A stretch of DNA of 64,000 nucleotides. Source: Casuarina equisetifolia (lineage: Eukaryota > Streptophyta > Magnoliopsida > Fagales > Casuarinaceae). The translations under genes and the position numbers were made by a program. The stretch is taken from contig CM052361.1 of assembly GCA_028551475.1 (NCBI GenBank), positions 16,247,274 to 16,311,273 on the forward strand. Reading direction: 5' to 3'. Each line of letters opens with the position of its first letter. The stretch's first letter is position 1. Of this stretch, positions 1-12,202 are shown piece by piece. Below the pieces are notes generated by a model. It was not told the DNA's origin. It did not search any database and saw only the letters and a list, made by a program, of their open reading frames with translations.

Positions 1-2160
1 AGTTTACGCTACACTTGATAATGTTTTCTAATCTCTGGTAATAATAAACTAGTCTCTATAGATTACCTAGGCTGGAATTTTCTCGATGATTGAGAAAGCC
101 TTTGTTGTACTTCTAGCTGGATTAAAAATAACCCAGTTCGGTGTATAACAATACAATACAAAGATGGTAAAAGGGCCGATTGGGTAATTAAGATAGACTG
201 AAAATACAACTAAGTCATATCGTGTTTCTTTGCTTGCATCGAGGATGAAACCAATCTACCACAAGAAACCTCAACTTAATTTTTTATTCTTATTTTCTCA
301 TCAAATACAACTTCTAAAAAGCAAAAAATGGAAGAAAATGTTCATCTAAGTTTGTAATGTCGCACATACTATTCTTGGTGAGATAACTTCAATTTGGGTA
401 ACCATTTCCTAATTGTTATCAACCTATTTTGAACTCTAGTAAAAAAAAGGGTCCTCTATTTGGACCTCTTTACATTGCTCCAACCTTTTACTCTAAGAAT
501 ATTCTACCCTTGTCAGTAAATCTAAAACAAAAAAAATAAATATTAGTAGTCATTAACAAGATGAAAAGCTTAGTGTGCTTACAATAGCAGTTTATACAAG
601 TGGATAAAATTGTTATTGCAAGAACAATATAAAATCGGTTTGCCATTCCCATCAATCATCTCATAAAAATTAAATAGTCTACTTAAGTGTGTCAAAGTTA
701 CCATTCAAGAAATAATAACTCAACATAACTTGGACAATATTTAAGACATTAGGCCTAAAATGCATTACAATGCCTAAACAAATATATCTATAAAACTTCT
801 AACACAAGGATAAAATGGCAATGGGCTAATCAATGTGATGTTAACAACTTTCATATTAAAAACACAAGGAAAAACTAGAAAGATAGTTCTTATTTTTATT
901 ATTGTTGTGAAGAAGATAACACTAAGTATAGGTTAGTATTTCCTCAACTATTTACTACTTTTAACTGTTATGTGTAAAAGGGATTGATATAGCATAAACT
1001 AGTTTAAAATACTTCAACTACCATAAAAAACTCCAAGCAAAAGAAAGAAAAGGTAAAAGACTTACATATTGATGACCGTTAGAGAGGACTCTTGGGACCT
1101 CAATAGGCCTTTTTTTTTTTTAATAAAGATATATTTATTGGAATAAAACAAAATGGGTAGAGGTTAAACCTACAGTCCGGCCGTTAACTCCTTTAACATC
1201 GTGCCGCATTACTTTACAAAATGGTTGGATATATTAATTTTTAAATTTATAATATACTTTTGTTTATTGATTTTCGACTTGCTAAAAGAAGAAAAACATA
1301 TTACAGCTAAGAATGAAAATAGTTAAATATTTTATAGTTAAAAATTGGATTTCTTTGTTTCTCAAAAGAGCTTATAAAAAATTGTTGAACATATTATGTC
1401 ACCAAATAGTGATAATTTGATTTTCTTCCACCTATTATAACTTAATCTTTTTATTTGAGAGTTCTCTTGAACTTTAGTGTTATTTTTGTTTATAATAAAA
1501 TATTAACAATGTGAGCTTTGCCATCATAATTTTGGCCAAGTAGGTGATGGAGTGAAATCAAGATATCTTAATACAAACATACAAAAGCTACAATAAAACA
1601 GGAGCACTAAAGCATTTATATAACCATCATGCATTTATAACTAAACTAACTTTTTCAATGGTTTTAATCTATATTAAAAGCACCACAAAACACAACTTTA
1701 GAGTCAAATACAAAGACTAATTGAGGAATTGTGAGAAAATATATGGCTTTAGCTATCTTGTTGGAAAAAGGGACTAAGAGTTGGAAACCTAAGGACAACA
1801 AGGTAAAGGTATTTTACAATTTTACAAGGAAACTAACAACCATTTGTCCAAGATCAAGACAACCAAAACAGTGCTAAAAAGTGAACTAGATGATCACAAT
1901 CATAAATTTGGCAAGCTTACGATACTTGTGCTATTACATCTAATAGGAATCATATGGTTTTAAAGGCAAAGTCTTTTTACTTATGTTTTATGTAAATAAT
2001 TTGTTCACAACAATTTCTAGTTATTACTTATTCAATTTTAGTTGTTGATATATCTATACTATGTTTCTTTTTTTTTTTTTTTTTTTCTTTTGTCAGGTCA
2101 AGTTTAGTGTGCGTGTGTTTTTTTTTTAAATCCCGAAATTCACAAGCTAACACCTACCCG
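1..2160. other. Gene-free AT-rich upstream DNA
   Basis: No reading frame of note and no recognisable transposon protein is visible on either strand. The stretch is AT-rich with several homopolymer runs, including a T run near 2068-2090. Its last few hundred bases lie upstream of CPR5 and may hold its distal promoter, but I see no distinct element that I would name. Confidence 0.6.
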
Positions 2161-2425
2161 AACTGAACCAATAGATATCGACGGTCTGGGAGTTGGGTAT
2201 TCAAATCCAAGACGTACTGCTCAAACCCTCTACTGTTAGAGAAAACGAAAATCTCCACGCGCCTCGAAGCACCACCATCCACGCGCCAGCCACGTCAGAC
2301 CTAACGACGCGAGGCCTAGCCGCGAGCGACACGAGTCGACGTTCCTCCTCTCAGCGATTCCTAGCCGCCGGCGATTGGAAAATCTTCGCCGGATTTGTAC
2401 AGAATCTTAACTTCACCGAATTTGG

Positions 2426-2775
2426 ATGGAATCTTTTTGTGAGCAATTTCCTTCCCATTTTTGATCCTTCTGTAATTCTTATTCAGTATCTTGTATCAAT
2501 TGCAATCAACGGGGAATTTTATCAAAATTGCAAATATTTTGTTCCGCTCAGGTATTCTTCCCTTCCTTCCAGAATTTCCGACGGAATTAGGTTCAACCGC
2601 CTCCCCGCTTCCTTTCCTCGATGGGGGAGCCTTCTTCTCGTCCACAGCAACCCGTCCAACAAAGGGTCGTTGCCGTCGACTCCATTCCGAATCGGACGGT
2701 CCAACAATCCCCTCCTCCTTCTCCTTTGTCAACGTGTTCCGACGGAAACAGTTATTCAAAGGCCAAAACTGTTGA
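2426..2775 (+). promoter_or_regulatory. CPR5 leader: upstream ORF with a candidate leader intron
   Basis: An ATG at 2426 opens a 12-codon upstream ORF that ends at the TGA at 2462-2464, ahead of the CPR5 start at 2621. A plausible intron begins inside it: donor GTGAG at 2439 and a U-rich acceptor ending CAG at 2551 (113 nt). If this intron is removed, the same ATG reads into the frame ending at 2775. That gives a 78-residue upstream ORF overlapping the CPR5 start out of frame. The start, stop, donor and acceptor are seen directly. That the transcript begins upstream of 2426 and that the intron is spliced are inferences. Confidence 0.35.
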
Positions 2776-4438
2776 TGAAAAGAACGACAAGAAGAGAAAG
2801 AAGGTGAAGAATAAAGGGGCATTCAAAGGCGGCTCTGCTTCGTTACCATCCTCGTCTTCATCTTGTGGCTCTTCCTCCTCTTCTTCCTGTTCTTTGCCGG
2901 CCAAGCGCGTGGTGCTCAGGTCCCGGAACCCTAAGCCCCTGCTTCGGAGCGAGGGAAATGTGGACGCCATTGGTCTCCCCCTTGGAATGTCGGTCGCAGC
3001 TGTCGTCGCTCTGGTTCTTGAAACTAAGGACTCATCAGATGGAAAAATGAATGTCGATCATCTTTCAATGATCTGCACGTCGGCTATCAGAGAATCCTTA
3101 GTCAATGTCTTCGGTGACAAATTTGATTCTTTTATGAAAAACTTTGAAAATTCATTTGGAACCACCTTAAGGACGCTTAATTTGATCAATCAGTCGCATG
3201 TTAAAAAGGGGGGATCTCATTTTAGCAGCCTAAATGTAGAAGGTTCTACTTCGGATTTGACTCTGAATAAAGGAGGGTGTACAAGCAATTCGGAAGTAGA
3301 CGATTTTCCACCAGAGACAGTCTTGCCAAATTCTGATTCCAGTAGCCATGAGCTTGTTCTGCCCGGGCAAAGAAACCAAGTGGCCTGTATCACCAAAACT
3401 TCGTCTCGCTCTGCAATTAGAATTCTTAGCACTATTGAGAAATCCGTCATAGAGCAAACTCGTTCTAATGACCTTAAGAATTTGGAGCTTGGTCTTGCAA
3501 TGGAAAAATTGAAATTGAAAACAACAGAGTTGGCCCTCAACTCTGAATCAAATTATCTGGAGAGGTCAAAACTGGCCATGGGTATATCAAAGGCATCCTT
3601 TAAAGCTGAAAAGTTCAAGAATCAATTGGAAGAGACAAGACATGCTGAGCTGCTCAGAAAGTGCACAGATTGCCTTGTTGCAGGTTTGCTTATCATGTCA
3701 GTCTCCCTGTTATATGGTGCTTATGTGTTTTCATACAAAAGGATTACCGAGGATCTTAAATCGTGTGCACCTTCATCCATGAAGTCCAAGTCTCGGTGGA
3801 TCCCAATAGCAATGGCGTCTTTCAATTCAAGGCTGCACGACCTCGTATGTCAGGTTCAAGTTGTGAGTCGAATGCAGTATGGTGTCTTAATGATTGTCAT
3901 GATTGCTTTATTGCTACTTCAGCGATCAGCAACTACAAAGCAGATCTTGCCAGTTACTTTCATGCTCTTACTGCTAGGAGTTGTATGTGGTTTAGCAGGC
4001 AAGCTGTGTGTAGACTCACTGGGAGGGAGTGGGTATCGTTGGCTCTTATATTGGGAGACACTCTGCTTGCTTCATTTCACTTTTAATGTAACGACATCAG
4101 CTTTGTTCGTTGTCCTTCATGGACCCCTCTCTGCATCCCAAGGGTTAAAAGGGAAGGCAATAGTTCCCTACTGGATTCGTCGGTTTCTGTTCTATGCTAT
4201 CTTGCTCGTATTTCTACCAGTTTCCTGTGGTCTTATGCCTTTTGCAAGTCTTGGTGAATGGAAAGAACACTTCTTGCAGCTGCTCGGAGATTTTGTGTTG
4301 ACTAAGATTAAAGGTTCTTTTTCCTTTTTTCTGTATTTTGGGCTCGGCATTTTGGCTCTAGTGAAGGGGTACAAGTATTTTCAGTACTTGGTTTTCTACC
4401 AAGTAAATGCCAGAAAATTTCTAGCAAAGATCAATTAG
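2621..4438 (+). CDS. CPR5: CPR5-type transmembrane nucleoporin / immunity and cell-death regulator
   Basis: The uninterrupted 605-residue protein matches the plant CPR5 family (constitutive expresser of PR genes 5), an inner nuclear membrane/nuclear pore protein. It restrains effector-triggered cell death and affects cell-cycle control and trichome growth. Visible features: a basic nuclear-localisation-like stretch at about residues 54-65, a Ser-rich low-complexity stretch at about 77-90, the conserved block containing NVFGDKFDSFMKNFE (about 160-175), a probable coiled coil at about 280-345, and five hydrophobic segments at about 351-371, 420-437, 441-463, 480-502 and 521-543. A sixth weaker hydrophobic patch lies near 570-590. 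The C-terminal signature CGLMPFASLGEWKEHF is present. The length is close to the roughly 560 residues of the Arabidopsis protein. The start is the first ATG in this frame ahead of the conserved region. Odd: the whole coding region is one exon. No poly(A) tract or obvious flanking duplication marks it as a retrocopy. Confidence 0.93.
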   Translation: MGEPSSRPQQPVQQRVVAVDSIPNRTVQQSPPPSPLSTCSDGNSYSKAKTVDEKNDKKRKKVKNKGAFKGGSASLPSSSSSCGSSSSSSCSLPAKRVVLRSRNPKPLLRSEGNVDAIGLPLGMSVAAVVALVLETKDSSDGKMNVDHLSMICTSAIRESLVNVFGDKFDSFMKNFENSFGTTLRTLNLINQSHVKKGGSHFSSLNVEGSTSDLTLNKGGCTSNSEVDDFPPETVLPNSDSSSHELVLPGQRNQVACITKTSSRSAIRILSTIEKSVIEQTRSNDLKNLELGLAMEKLKLKTTELALNSESNYLERSKLAMGISKASFKAEKFKNQLEETRHAELLRKCTDCLVAGLLIMSVSLLYGAYVFSYKRITEDLKSCAPSSMKSKSRWIPIAMASFNSRLHDLVCQVQVVSRMQYGVLMIVMIALLLLQRSATTKQILPVTFMLLLLGVVCGLAGKLCVDSLGGSGYRWLLYWETLCLLHFTFNVTTSALFVVLHGPLSASQGLKGKAIVPYWIRRFLFYAILLVFLPVSCGLMPFASLGEWKEHFLQLLGDFVLTKIKGSFSFFLYFGLGILALVKGYKYFQYLVFYQVNARKFLAKIN

Positions 4439-6450
4439 GTTTGAAGTATTATAGGCCACGTTAAGGATGATTATGTGCTCCTATGTTCTTTCATGTTTTG
4501 TTTATTTATTTATTTATTTATTTTACTTTGGACTATGACTTTGAACTAGTCCTCAATCAATTTATTTGTAATGTTTTGCACCCATTTGTTGGATTTCTGC
4601 TTAAAAGGGTAATGTTAAATGCCTTATCCTATGTATCTCACGTCAAGGTTTGGCTGTTTAAGTCACCTTAAAAAATTTATGAAATTATCATGGGTATAGT
4701 CCTTTTATTTTATTTTATTTCTATTTAAAAAAGATCTTCTTACCAAAAAAGTTTCTAGTCCATAGTTATGTTGTTGTAATGTCAAGCTAGTGTGTATTAG
4801 TGGAGTAAATCTCATTGTTTCAAATTGTGATCATAAACATCTACCTCTTATATCATTCTATTTCTGAAAATAATAATCTTAGGAATTTCTTGACTTGTAA
4901 CTAGCTTGCCCATTTCACTGAGCAATAATCTCGTACGTGCCCACTGTTACAAATACTTTTGCTGCGCGATTCCTTTCAACAAACGAGCCTAAAAGAACAT
5001 CATCTGCATTTAGGACTTGGAACAATTTCCGTAAGGGAGCTGTCCAAGTGAAGTTTAGTTGATTAGACCACCTTTAATATTTCACATTCCAAACAAACCA
5101 TTTCTTTGGTATCTTAAACAACTTTATATTGTACTCCTGAAATCACGATTTCGTTTACAGTACTGGTATAAGCCACTATTTAGAGAGCATTAATTCAATA
5201 TCAAGGATAAAATTAACAGTTTTTCCCAAGTATATTATCAGTAAACAAACATGATAAATAAAAAAACTGTTAAGTGGTAGAGCAATGTGCACATCGAACC
5301 ATGAAATTGAGCTATCAAGAACTACATAAAGAGAGTATAACACTCCCACTGGTATATTGTTTCCCGTTCCAAGTAAGGACGCAATGCCAATGACCAAACG
5401 AAGGCTGACACTTGATAAATTGCCAACTTGAGCAGTGCATTGTGAAAGAACAAAATGGATTCATGAGTAAATTCCACTAATCAAGTACAAGAATAGAAGC
5501 TGCTGACGTAGTTCTGAAACAAGAGTCTAGAGAATCTATAGGGACTCCAGTTTTCGGCATTGGATTTGAACCCTGATAAATGGTGGGTTTCAAGTCCCCT
5601 TGCGCTCCTACGATGACCTACTTGGAGGATTCATTACTAAACACACAGAAAAGGAGATAGAAGGATAACTATTAAGATCAATAGGAACTTATAGATAGAT
5701 TTTTTGAAATCATTATATAATGGACTCCATTCTCCTATGCCAATAGACAAGTAGGATGATCTAACCACATAAGGGAGCTTGACGACTCTTCTATTGGATT
5801 GATCTTTTAGAATAAAATCCAAGCTCATGAAAATTAACATTACAAAAACACCTGATCAAATAAATTAAACTTGCAACTCAGTCTTCCCAAACATTGCCAC
5901 AATTTCCCGTACGAAATGATCAACAGCATCCTCAATGCGGAGCTCAAAATAATGTCTAGCATGTATTGTTATGTCTACTACGTGGCTACTTATTAAAAAC
6001 TAGTACCACATCCAGGACAATCCTATAGTCATAAGTTCAGAACATCTAAAAGTACTAATACCAAATCATTACAAAAGGGACTTAAGAAGATCAACTCTTA
6101 TTGCCTCGATTTCAGTTTTGTATTTGCTGATTAGAAATACAACCAACCCAACTCTTCCTACAAAATTTGAAGTGCCAAGACAACATTACTAACCATCGAG
6201 CCTTTGTGGTGTTTCTGCCAACACAAACAAACAGTTTTTGCAACCCTCAAACATGACTGCTTGGCTTGAAGTTCCAGTGATTTGAATGTACAGAAAATTT
6301 GTACAAAGCATAACTCAACAAATAGATTCTAGATTAGTCTAATGTAAATAAGCAGAATTAGTTTTATACCAATGGATTGAAGAGCATACACAAACTATGC
6401 CCTCTGAATGTACTAATGACTTAGAATTTTAGCAACATTACCCCTTTCAC
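4439..6450. other. CPR5 3' region and gene-free DNA
   Basis: The first 200-250 bases are the likely CPR5 3' untranslated region, including a TTTA microsatellite at 4501-4523. The remainder has only short frames with no resemblance to known proteins. A segment near 5547-5612 looks weakly like a tRNA B-box region but does not fold into a tRNA by eye. Confidence 0.55.
4501..4523 (+). repeat. (TTTA)n microsatellite in the CPR5 3' region
   Basis: About six perfect TTTA units lie some 60 bases after the CPR5 stop codon. This is a simple repeat likely to be length-polymorphic, and it probably lies inside the 3' untranslated region. Confidence 0.85.
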
Positions 6451-7015
6451 TGTACAAAGAGATTGAAACAATCTCTTCAATCCTTCAAGAAGTCTAATAA
6501 TACCTTGGATAAACTCAGAAAGTAGAGCAAAGGAAAATATATTTACTCTGATGATTTTATATGTACATTTGATTTCTTTATATACACCGGTGCTTTGTAT
6601 AGACATAGAAGGAGAATTAAATTCAAAGAAAATGTAGGAATCGGAAAAGTTCATGAGTTTCAGAGTTACTGGAATTCCCTAGGAGCCGTTTAGGAATGTT
6701 TCTGATTCTTCTTTGGGGATTTTGAAATGGGTTCTTCTTCTTTTCTTCTTTGGTCGGTAGTAATTGAGGCGGATCTTTCTATGTTGGAATGTTGCCTCTT
6801 TAGTTACAATTTGGCTTTATGGTGATTGCGGTCTTCGTGGTTCTCCGATTGTCAGTCGATGGAGAGAGAAGGCTCGTCTATAAAGGAAAGTGCAAAATTG
6901 CAATGCTGGGATGTAAAAGATGATTTGCTCCTGCACATGTTCAGTATGTGTGATGTAAAGGCTAATGTGAGGTGACGTGGACTTTATCCTTTGTTGTAGG
7001 CTTTATTTTTTAACA
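6451..7015 (-). repeat. Copia-1 3' LTR
   Basis: This is a direct repeat of 11131-11691. On the minus strand it begins TGTTAAAAAAT, immediately after a short G-rich polypurine tract. The far end at 6451 is approximate because the two LTR copies diverge there. No clean 5-bp target duplication can be matched between the outer flanks. Confidence 0.75.
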
Positions 7016-10000
7016 ACCCCTACAAGCAAATGTATTAGAACGTATGGTGACCTTGTTTTGAAGAGTCTTGAAGAGATTTGTAGAAAGTTCCTTTGTAAAG
7101 ATATTTATAGGTTGGTCAACAGAAGAAATAAAATGAATAGAAATTTGTTTATTTTTGGCTTGTTCACAAATAAAATGGAAATGAATCTCTATATGCTTAG
7201 TTCTTGCATGAAAAATAGGACTAGTCATTAAATAAAGGGTAAAGAGATTGTCACACCATAGAGTAGGTGGTCAAAATAATTTTAGATCAAGGTCCATGAG
7301 TAAGGTTTCAATTGATATTAGTTTAGCTATTGCATTGGTAAGGCTCTTGAATTTGGTCTCAATGCTAAAGTGAGCAACTATTTTTTGTTTTCTAGAGTTC
7401 CAAGAAATAAGGTTATTTCCAAGAAAGATGTAAAAACCACAAGTGGAAGGATGGAGGGATGTTGTACCACGAGTGGAGGGATGTAGCAACCATTATGGTC
7501 CCTTGCCTAACTGGCATTTAAGTATGCATGGAGGGATGTTGTATCACTCTATGTGATGTTGAGGCCAAAGGAAAGAGTGTTAGCGAGAAAACGAAGAATA
7601 TGTTTGACACCTTGCCACTAAGTGGTAGTAAAGGCATGTGTGTATTGACACACTATGTTAATTGCATAGATAATATTAGGAAAAGTATATGTAAGATATT
7701 GGAGAGTACCAATGATGCTTCTATAATGTGTGGGATTAGGAATAGGGTCACTATCATGAATGGATGGTGGATGTGTAGTGGAGGATGGAGTGGCAATGCC
7801 ACATATGTCACATATATTGGCACAAGTGATGATCTTGTGGACGAATTTTGCTTGATGTAATAAAAGACCTTTAGAGGTATGTTCAATCTCAATGCCTAAA
7901 AAGAAATGGAAATCCCTAAGGTCCTTGATGTCAAATTTATTTTGTAATTTTTGAAAAAGCTATAAGTTGGAGCATTAGGGGATCCAATTAGAATTATATC
8001 ATTGACATAAACCAAAAAAAAAATGTTGTAGGTAGATTTATGTTAGAGGAAAAGAGAAATGTTGGCTTAAGATGCATGAAAACCAATGGTTAATAAAAAT
8101 TGGCTAAGTCAATGGTGCCATGCATGATGGGTTTGTTTAAGACCATATAGGAAGTGTCATAGTCGACAAACATGATTTGGTCTTGTAAGGTCAATAAGAC
8201 CTTATGGTTGGGTCATATAGACTTTTTCATCAAGCTTTCCATGAAGGAAAGCATTTTTGACCTCTAATTGTTTAATAACCCAGTTTCTTGAAAAGGCAAT
8301 TGCAAGGATTTTATGAATCATAATAGGTTTGACTATTAGAATAAATGTCTCAATATAGTCAACATCAGGATGTTGATAAAAGCCTTTTGCAACAAGACAA
8401 GCTTTGTAATGTTCTAAGGATCCATCAAAGTAGTATTTGATTTTGAATACTCATTTGCATTTGATAGGAATAATGCCAGATGGTTTTGGAATGAGATCCC
8501 AATTTTTATTTTTCATTAAGGCAATCTATTCCTTTGCCATTACTACCTTTCAATTTGAGTATTTAAAGGTTGTTGTGAAATTGGGTGGTTTGGCAAAAGG
8601 ATCAGTGCAGACAATGAAAGCATATTGATGTAAGTATGAGTAAGGAATAATTCCACTTGATAACTACATGACCATATTATGGTGAGTAGGGACCATGGAG
8701 GTTATGGTCATATGGGAGAGAGTGGAATGATTGTGATTCTCCATGGAATTATGCGTACTAGATGTGGGGACCATGGATGATGCATTTTCCATGTGAGACT
8801 CATTCTGTAAACTAGTCATAATGGGGGTAGGGTCCATGGTTTGATGGATTATGGAAGGGGAAATTGTCGCACTAGGAATTGCCATTGAGGGGCTTAGTAA
8901 AGGAGCTACACATAAGGACAACTAAAAATGGTGATGTGAGAGTTTATATAGGAACATCAATTAACCATTTTAGATTCAAATTCAAGGGAGAAAAAGGTGG
9001 GATCGAGGATAGAACCTTGTGAGTAGACACGGTGCTCTTAAAAGGAAAATTATGTTCATTGAACATTGTATTAAAGGCAATGAAGATTTTTTTTTTTTAA
9101 GACATATACATCTGTATGCCTTGTAGCCATTTGGATAACCTAAAAACACATGGTGTTGAACGTTGTTCAAGCTTATGTTTGGTGTATGGTTGTAAATAGG
9201 GATAAACTAGGGAGCCATAGATTTTTAGATGAGAAATTGATGGGGAGGGATTAAAAAGGGTTTCCTATTTGTGTTCCATGGATCCATTTTGGTATAGAGC
9301 ATATGGATTAGATATCTGGTAACTAATCCCCAATTGTTGAAGTAATTCACGAAATACGGTGAATTCTATTGTGGCATCACATTGGATTTGTTTGATTTTA
9401 TATTTAATTGGTTTTCAATAAAAATATGAAATTTTTTAAAAATTGAAAGAAATTGATCTCATGAGGATAGACAATATATTCAAGTAAATTTAAATAAGTC
9501 GTTGATAAAGCAAATGTAATATTTATTATTACTAGATAAGATTATAGGGGCAAGACCCCATATATTAAAGTGGACTAAATCTATGGCTCATGATATAGTC
9601 TTAATGTTAGGATGGGTCAAACATATATTTTTTGAAGTGTGGCACCCATTACATAAGGTGGGCCTTAGTCCAATAATTTTATTTTCAATAGAAAGTAGTA
9701 GGCTTATTACATTGTCATAGGTTGCATGGCTTAGTCAATGGTGCTAGGAAACTAATTTATTTATAGAGGCCATCAACATAGTGGGTGATTGCTTAGAGCC
9801 CAGTTGGTTAAGGCAATAAAGCCTACGGGCATTCTTACCTCGAACTAAAGGCCTGCTACTATAAAGGCTCTATAAAAAATAAATAAAAAAGGATAAGATA
9901 TAACCACATAATTATTTTCTTTGGTTAGTTAGGAAACAAAAATAAAATTTTGGTTGTATTTAGAACAACTAAAATGTCATTAATTTTAGGAAGAGTAGGA

Positions 10001-11130
10001 TTGCGAAGTTTACCAAGATGGGTAATTGGCGACTCTACCTCATCGCCCATTGTAACTTGATGTGGGCTAGCGTATAGGGTTACGTTGTCTAGATTGGCCT
10101 TATTGTTTGTAACATGATTTTTAGTCCCAGTGTCCAAACACTAGGCTAAGTTAGATGCCACAAGGTGTGGAGGATAGTTGGTGACATGGACTTCCAAGAA
10201 TGAATTGTTTTGTGGTAGAGTAGATGAGGCTTGTGTGTAACGCTCACGACAAATGATGGCACAATGTCTAGGGTAGCGACAAATCTAGCATATGATCTTG
10301 CAAGTGCAAGAGTGGTTGGATTGTGCCAATCCACTAGTTGATGAGACATAATTCCTTGAGTAGTTGGTGAAGGTTTGCTAACTGGAGAATTACATAATAG
10401 AGAGCACAAACACAAAGACAACAAGTGGGTTGGTGGCAACTAGTATTCCACAAACTTGTTTAGCTTCATGGGTTAGAAGAAGACCCCACAATCCTTTTAA
10501 CTCACTGTTGCAAGTTAGGAATGAATAAAGATTGTTGTAGCAAGGCTAGAATATTGGGGACCCAGGCTTATAAATAAATGAGTTTAAAACTCAATTTTTG
10601 ATATAGGTTCTCTAACTAAAGCAAGTTTATTTGAAAGAGAGTTGACCTCCAATAACTAGTTAAAGAGCAATGGCATTTGTAAAGCTTTGTGCTGCAAACC
10701 TGGTAGAAAAAGCATTCCAAGCATCATTGGAGTGCTTGGAATGGGATAAACCAATGACTACAACATCTAGTAAGGTGTTCAACACCCATCCTAAGGTTGT
10801 TTGATCATGGATAGTCTAGTCCATGAATGCTAGGTTTGTAACTAGAATAGTTGTACCCTGTGCATTAGTAACATTAAGAAACTTATTAGGACAAGGGCAA
10901 CTACAATCTAAAATGTTAAGCATACCGTTAGCTCATAAGTAGAAGGTGAGTCAAGCCTTCCAAACTAAATAGTTTGGACTTTCCAGCCTCATCCCAATAA
11001 TGGGAATGTTAATATTGGTTAGAGCAGGGGTAGTAATGGCTTCCATCAAAAAATGGCATCAAAAGTGAGGGAAGAACAAGATCAAAGCAAAGTAGCTTTC
11101 ACTAAGTTAATGAATGATACAAGATAAACT

Positions 11131-11691
11131 TGAGAATCTACTGAAAAATGAAAGAGAATGAAAAAAATCTCTTCAATCCTTCAACAAATCTACAAATACC
11201 TTAGATAAACTTAAAAAGTAAAGCAAAGGAAAATATATTTACTTTGATGATTTTGTATGTACATTTGATCTCTTTATATACATTTTTGCTTTTGTATAAA
11301 CATAGAAAGAGAATTAAATTCAAAGTAATGCAAGAATTGGAAAACTTTATAAGTTGCTAAATTGCCAAAATTCTCTAGGAGCCATTTGGCAATGTTTTCA
11401 ATTCTTGTTTAGGGATTTTGAAATGGGTTCTTTTTATTTCCTTCCTTGGTTGGCAATGATTGAAATGTTTCCTCTTTTGTTCCAATTTGGCTTTATGGTG
11501 ATTGTAGTCTTTATGGGTCTCTGATTGTTAGTTGATGGAGAAAGAAAGCTTATTTGTAAAGGAAGGTGCAAAATTGTAATGTTGGGATGTAAGAAATGAT
11601 TTGCTCTTACACATGTTCAGCATGTACAATGTATAGGCTAACATTTGGTGACATGGACTTTCTCCTTTGCTACATACATTATTTTTTAACA
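11131..11691 (-). repeat. Copia-1 5' LTR
   Basis: This is the partner of the repeat at 6451-7015. It begins TGTTAAAAAAT on the minus strand at 11691. A primer-binding-site-like stretch with TGTATCA (compare the usual TGGTATCA) follows on the element side near 11113-11121, which is the expected position for a copia element read on the minus strand. Confidence 0.75.
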
Positions 11692-12200
11692 ACTACTTCC
11701 AAAATTATTCACTCAGCACTTCCATTAAAGAAAATGAATAACAAGAGCAATAAATGGCTTTCCTACTTAGAAAATTGGATAGACTAGCAATAAAGAATGG
11801 TCACCTTAGGCAAAAAGATAGTAGTGAAGAATTTGGTAGGCTTGTTGTTTTACAAAAGTTAGGGGCTCCACAAGTAGGCCTAAATGTAATGCATTACAAG
11901 CATTAGGAACAAGTTTTAGAATATGATATATTTGATCTAGGGGTCATTAACAAATTTGGTTCTTCATTACTTTAAGAATTAAGGATGTTCCTAAACTTGT
12001 CTCTACTCTCAATATAAAGCAACAATTAAAACATATTAATTGCATAAATGGAAATTTATCAACATCAGTTAAAAAGATGGCATAGAAATCCACTTCTTAA
12101 TATGGCCTTTCCTTGCTCTATGCTTAAGCAAAGCTATTACAATTCCTTCTGTTTAACCAACTAAAGAGATGGCCCTAAAATATAAGATCAAATAAGATAG
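11692..12200. other. Spacer between two copia relics
   Basis: AT-rich DNA with no recognisable reading frame, lying between the 5' LTR of Copia-1 and the left repeat of Copia-2. I see nothing further in it. Confidence 0.5.
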
Positions 12201-12202
12201 AC

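Larger units (their letters stand above)
6451..11691 (-). mobile_element. Copia-1: degenerate Ty1/copia LTR retrotransposon
   Basis: Two long direct repeats (about 6451-7015 and 11131-11691) enclose a minus-strand pol with many stops and frame breaks. In element order, right to left: a CCHC-like remnant (CRYPRHC) just before the protease remnant DTGTKNHVTN near 10120; reverse transcriptase pieces NAFLHGKLDEKVY near 8210-8275 and YVND near 7999-8013 (first Asp of the usual YVDD replaced by Asn); RNase H piece ISWNSRKQK near 7400; and the C-terminal pieces FHARTKHIEI and PINIFTKEL near 7080-7220. A G-rich tract (GTAGGGG on the minus strand) directly precedes the left LTR, as a polypurine tract should. 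Over the last 125 aligned LTR bases I count about 102 matches, so the insertion is old. No intact protein remains. Confidence 0.85.

Noticed and set aside
2193-2807. A long plus-strand frame over the CPR5 leader and start
   Set aside because: It lacks an ATG at its beginning, overlaps CPR5 out of frame and resembles no known protein; a shadow of coding and leader sequence.
5547-5612. tRNA-like or SINE-like stretch with a GGTTTCAAGTCCCC-type block
   Set aside because: No complementary acceptor stem or anticodon arm could be found, and there is no A-box at the right spacing.
7528-7860. 110-codon plus-strand frame
   Set aside because: It lies antisense to the minus-strand pol of Copia-1, so it is a shadow of the retrotransposon.
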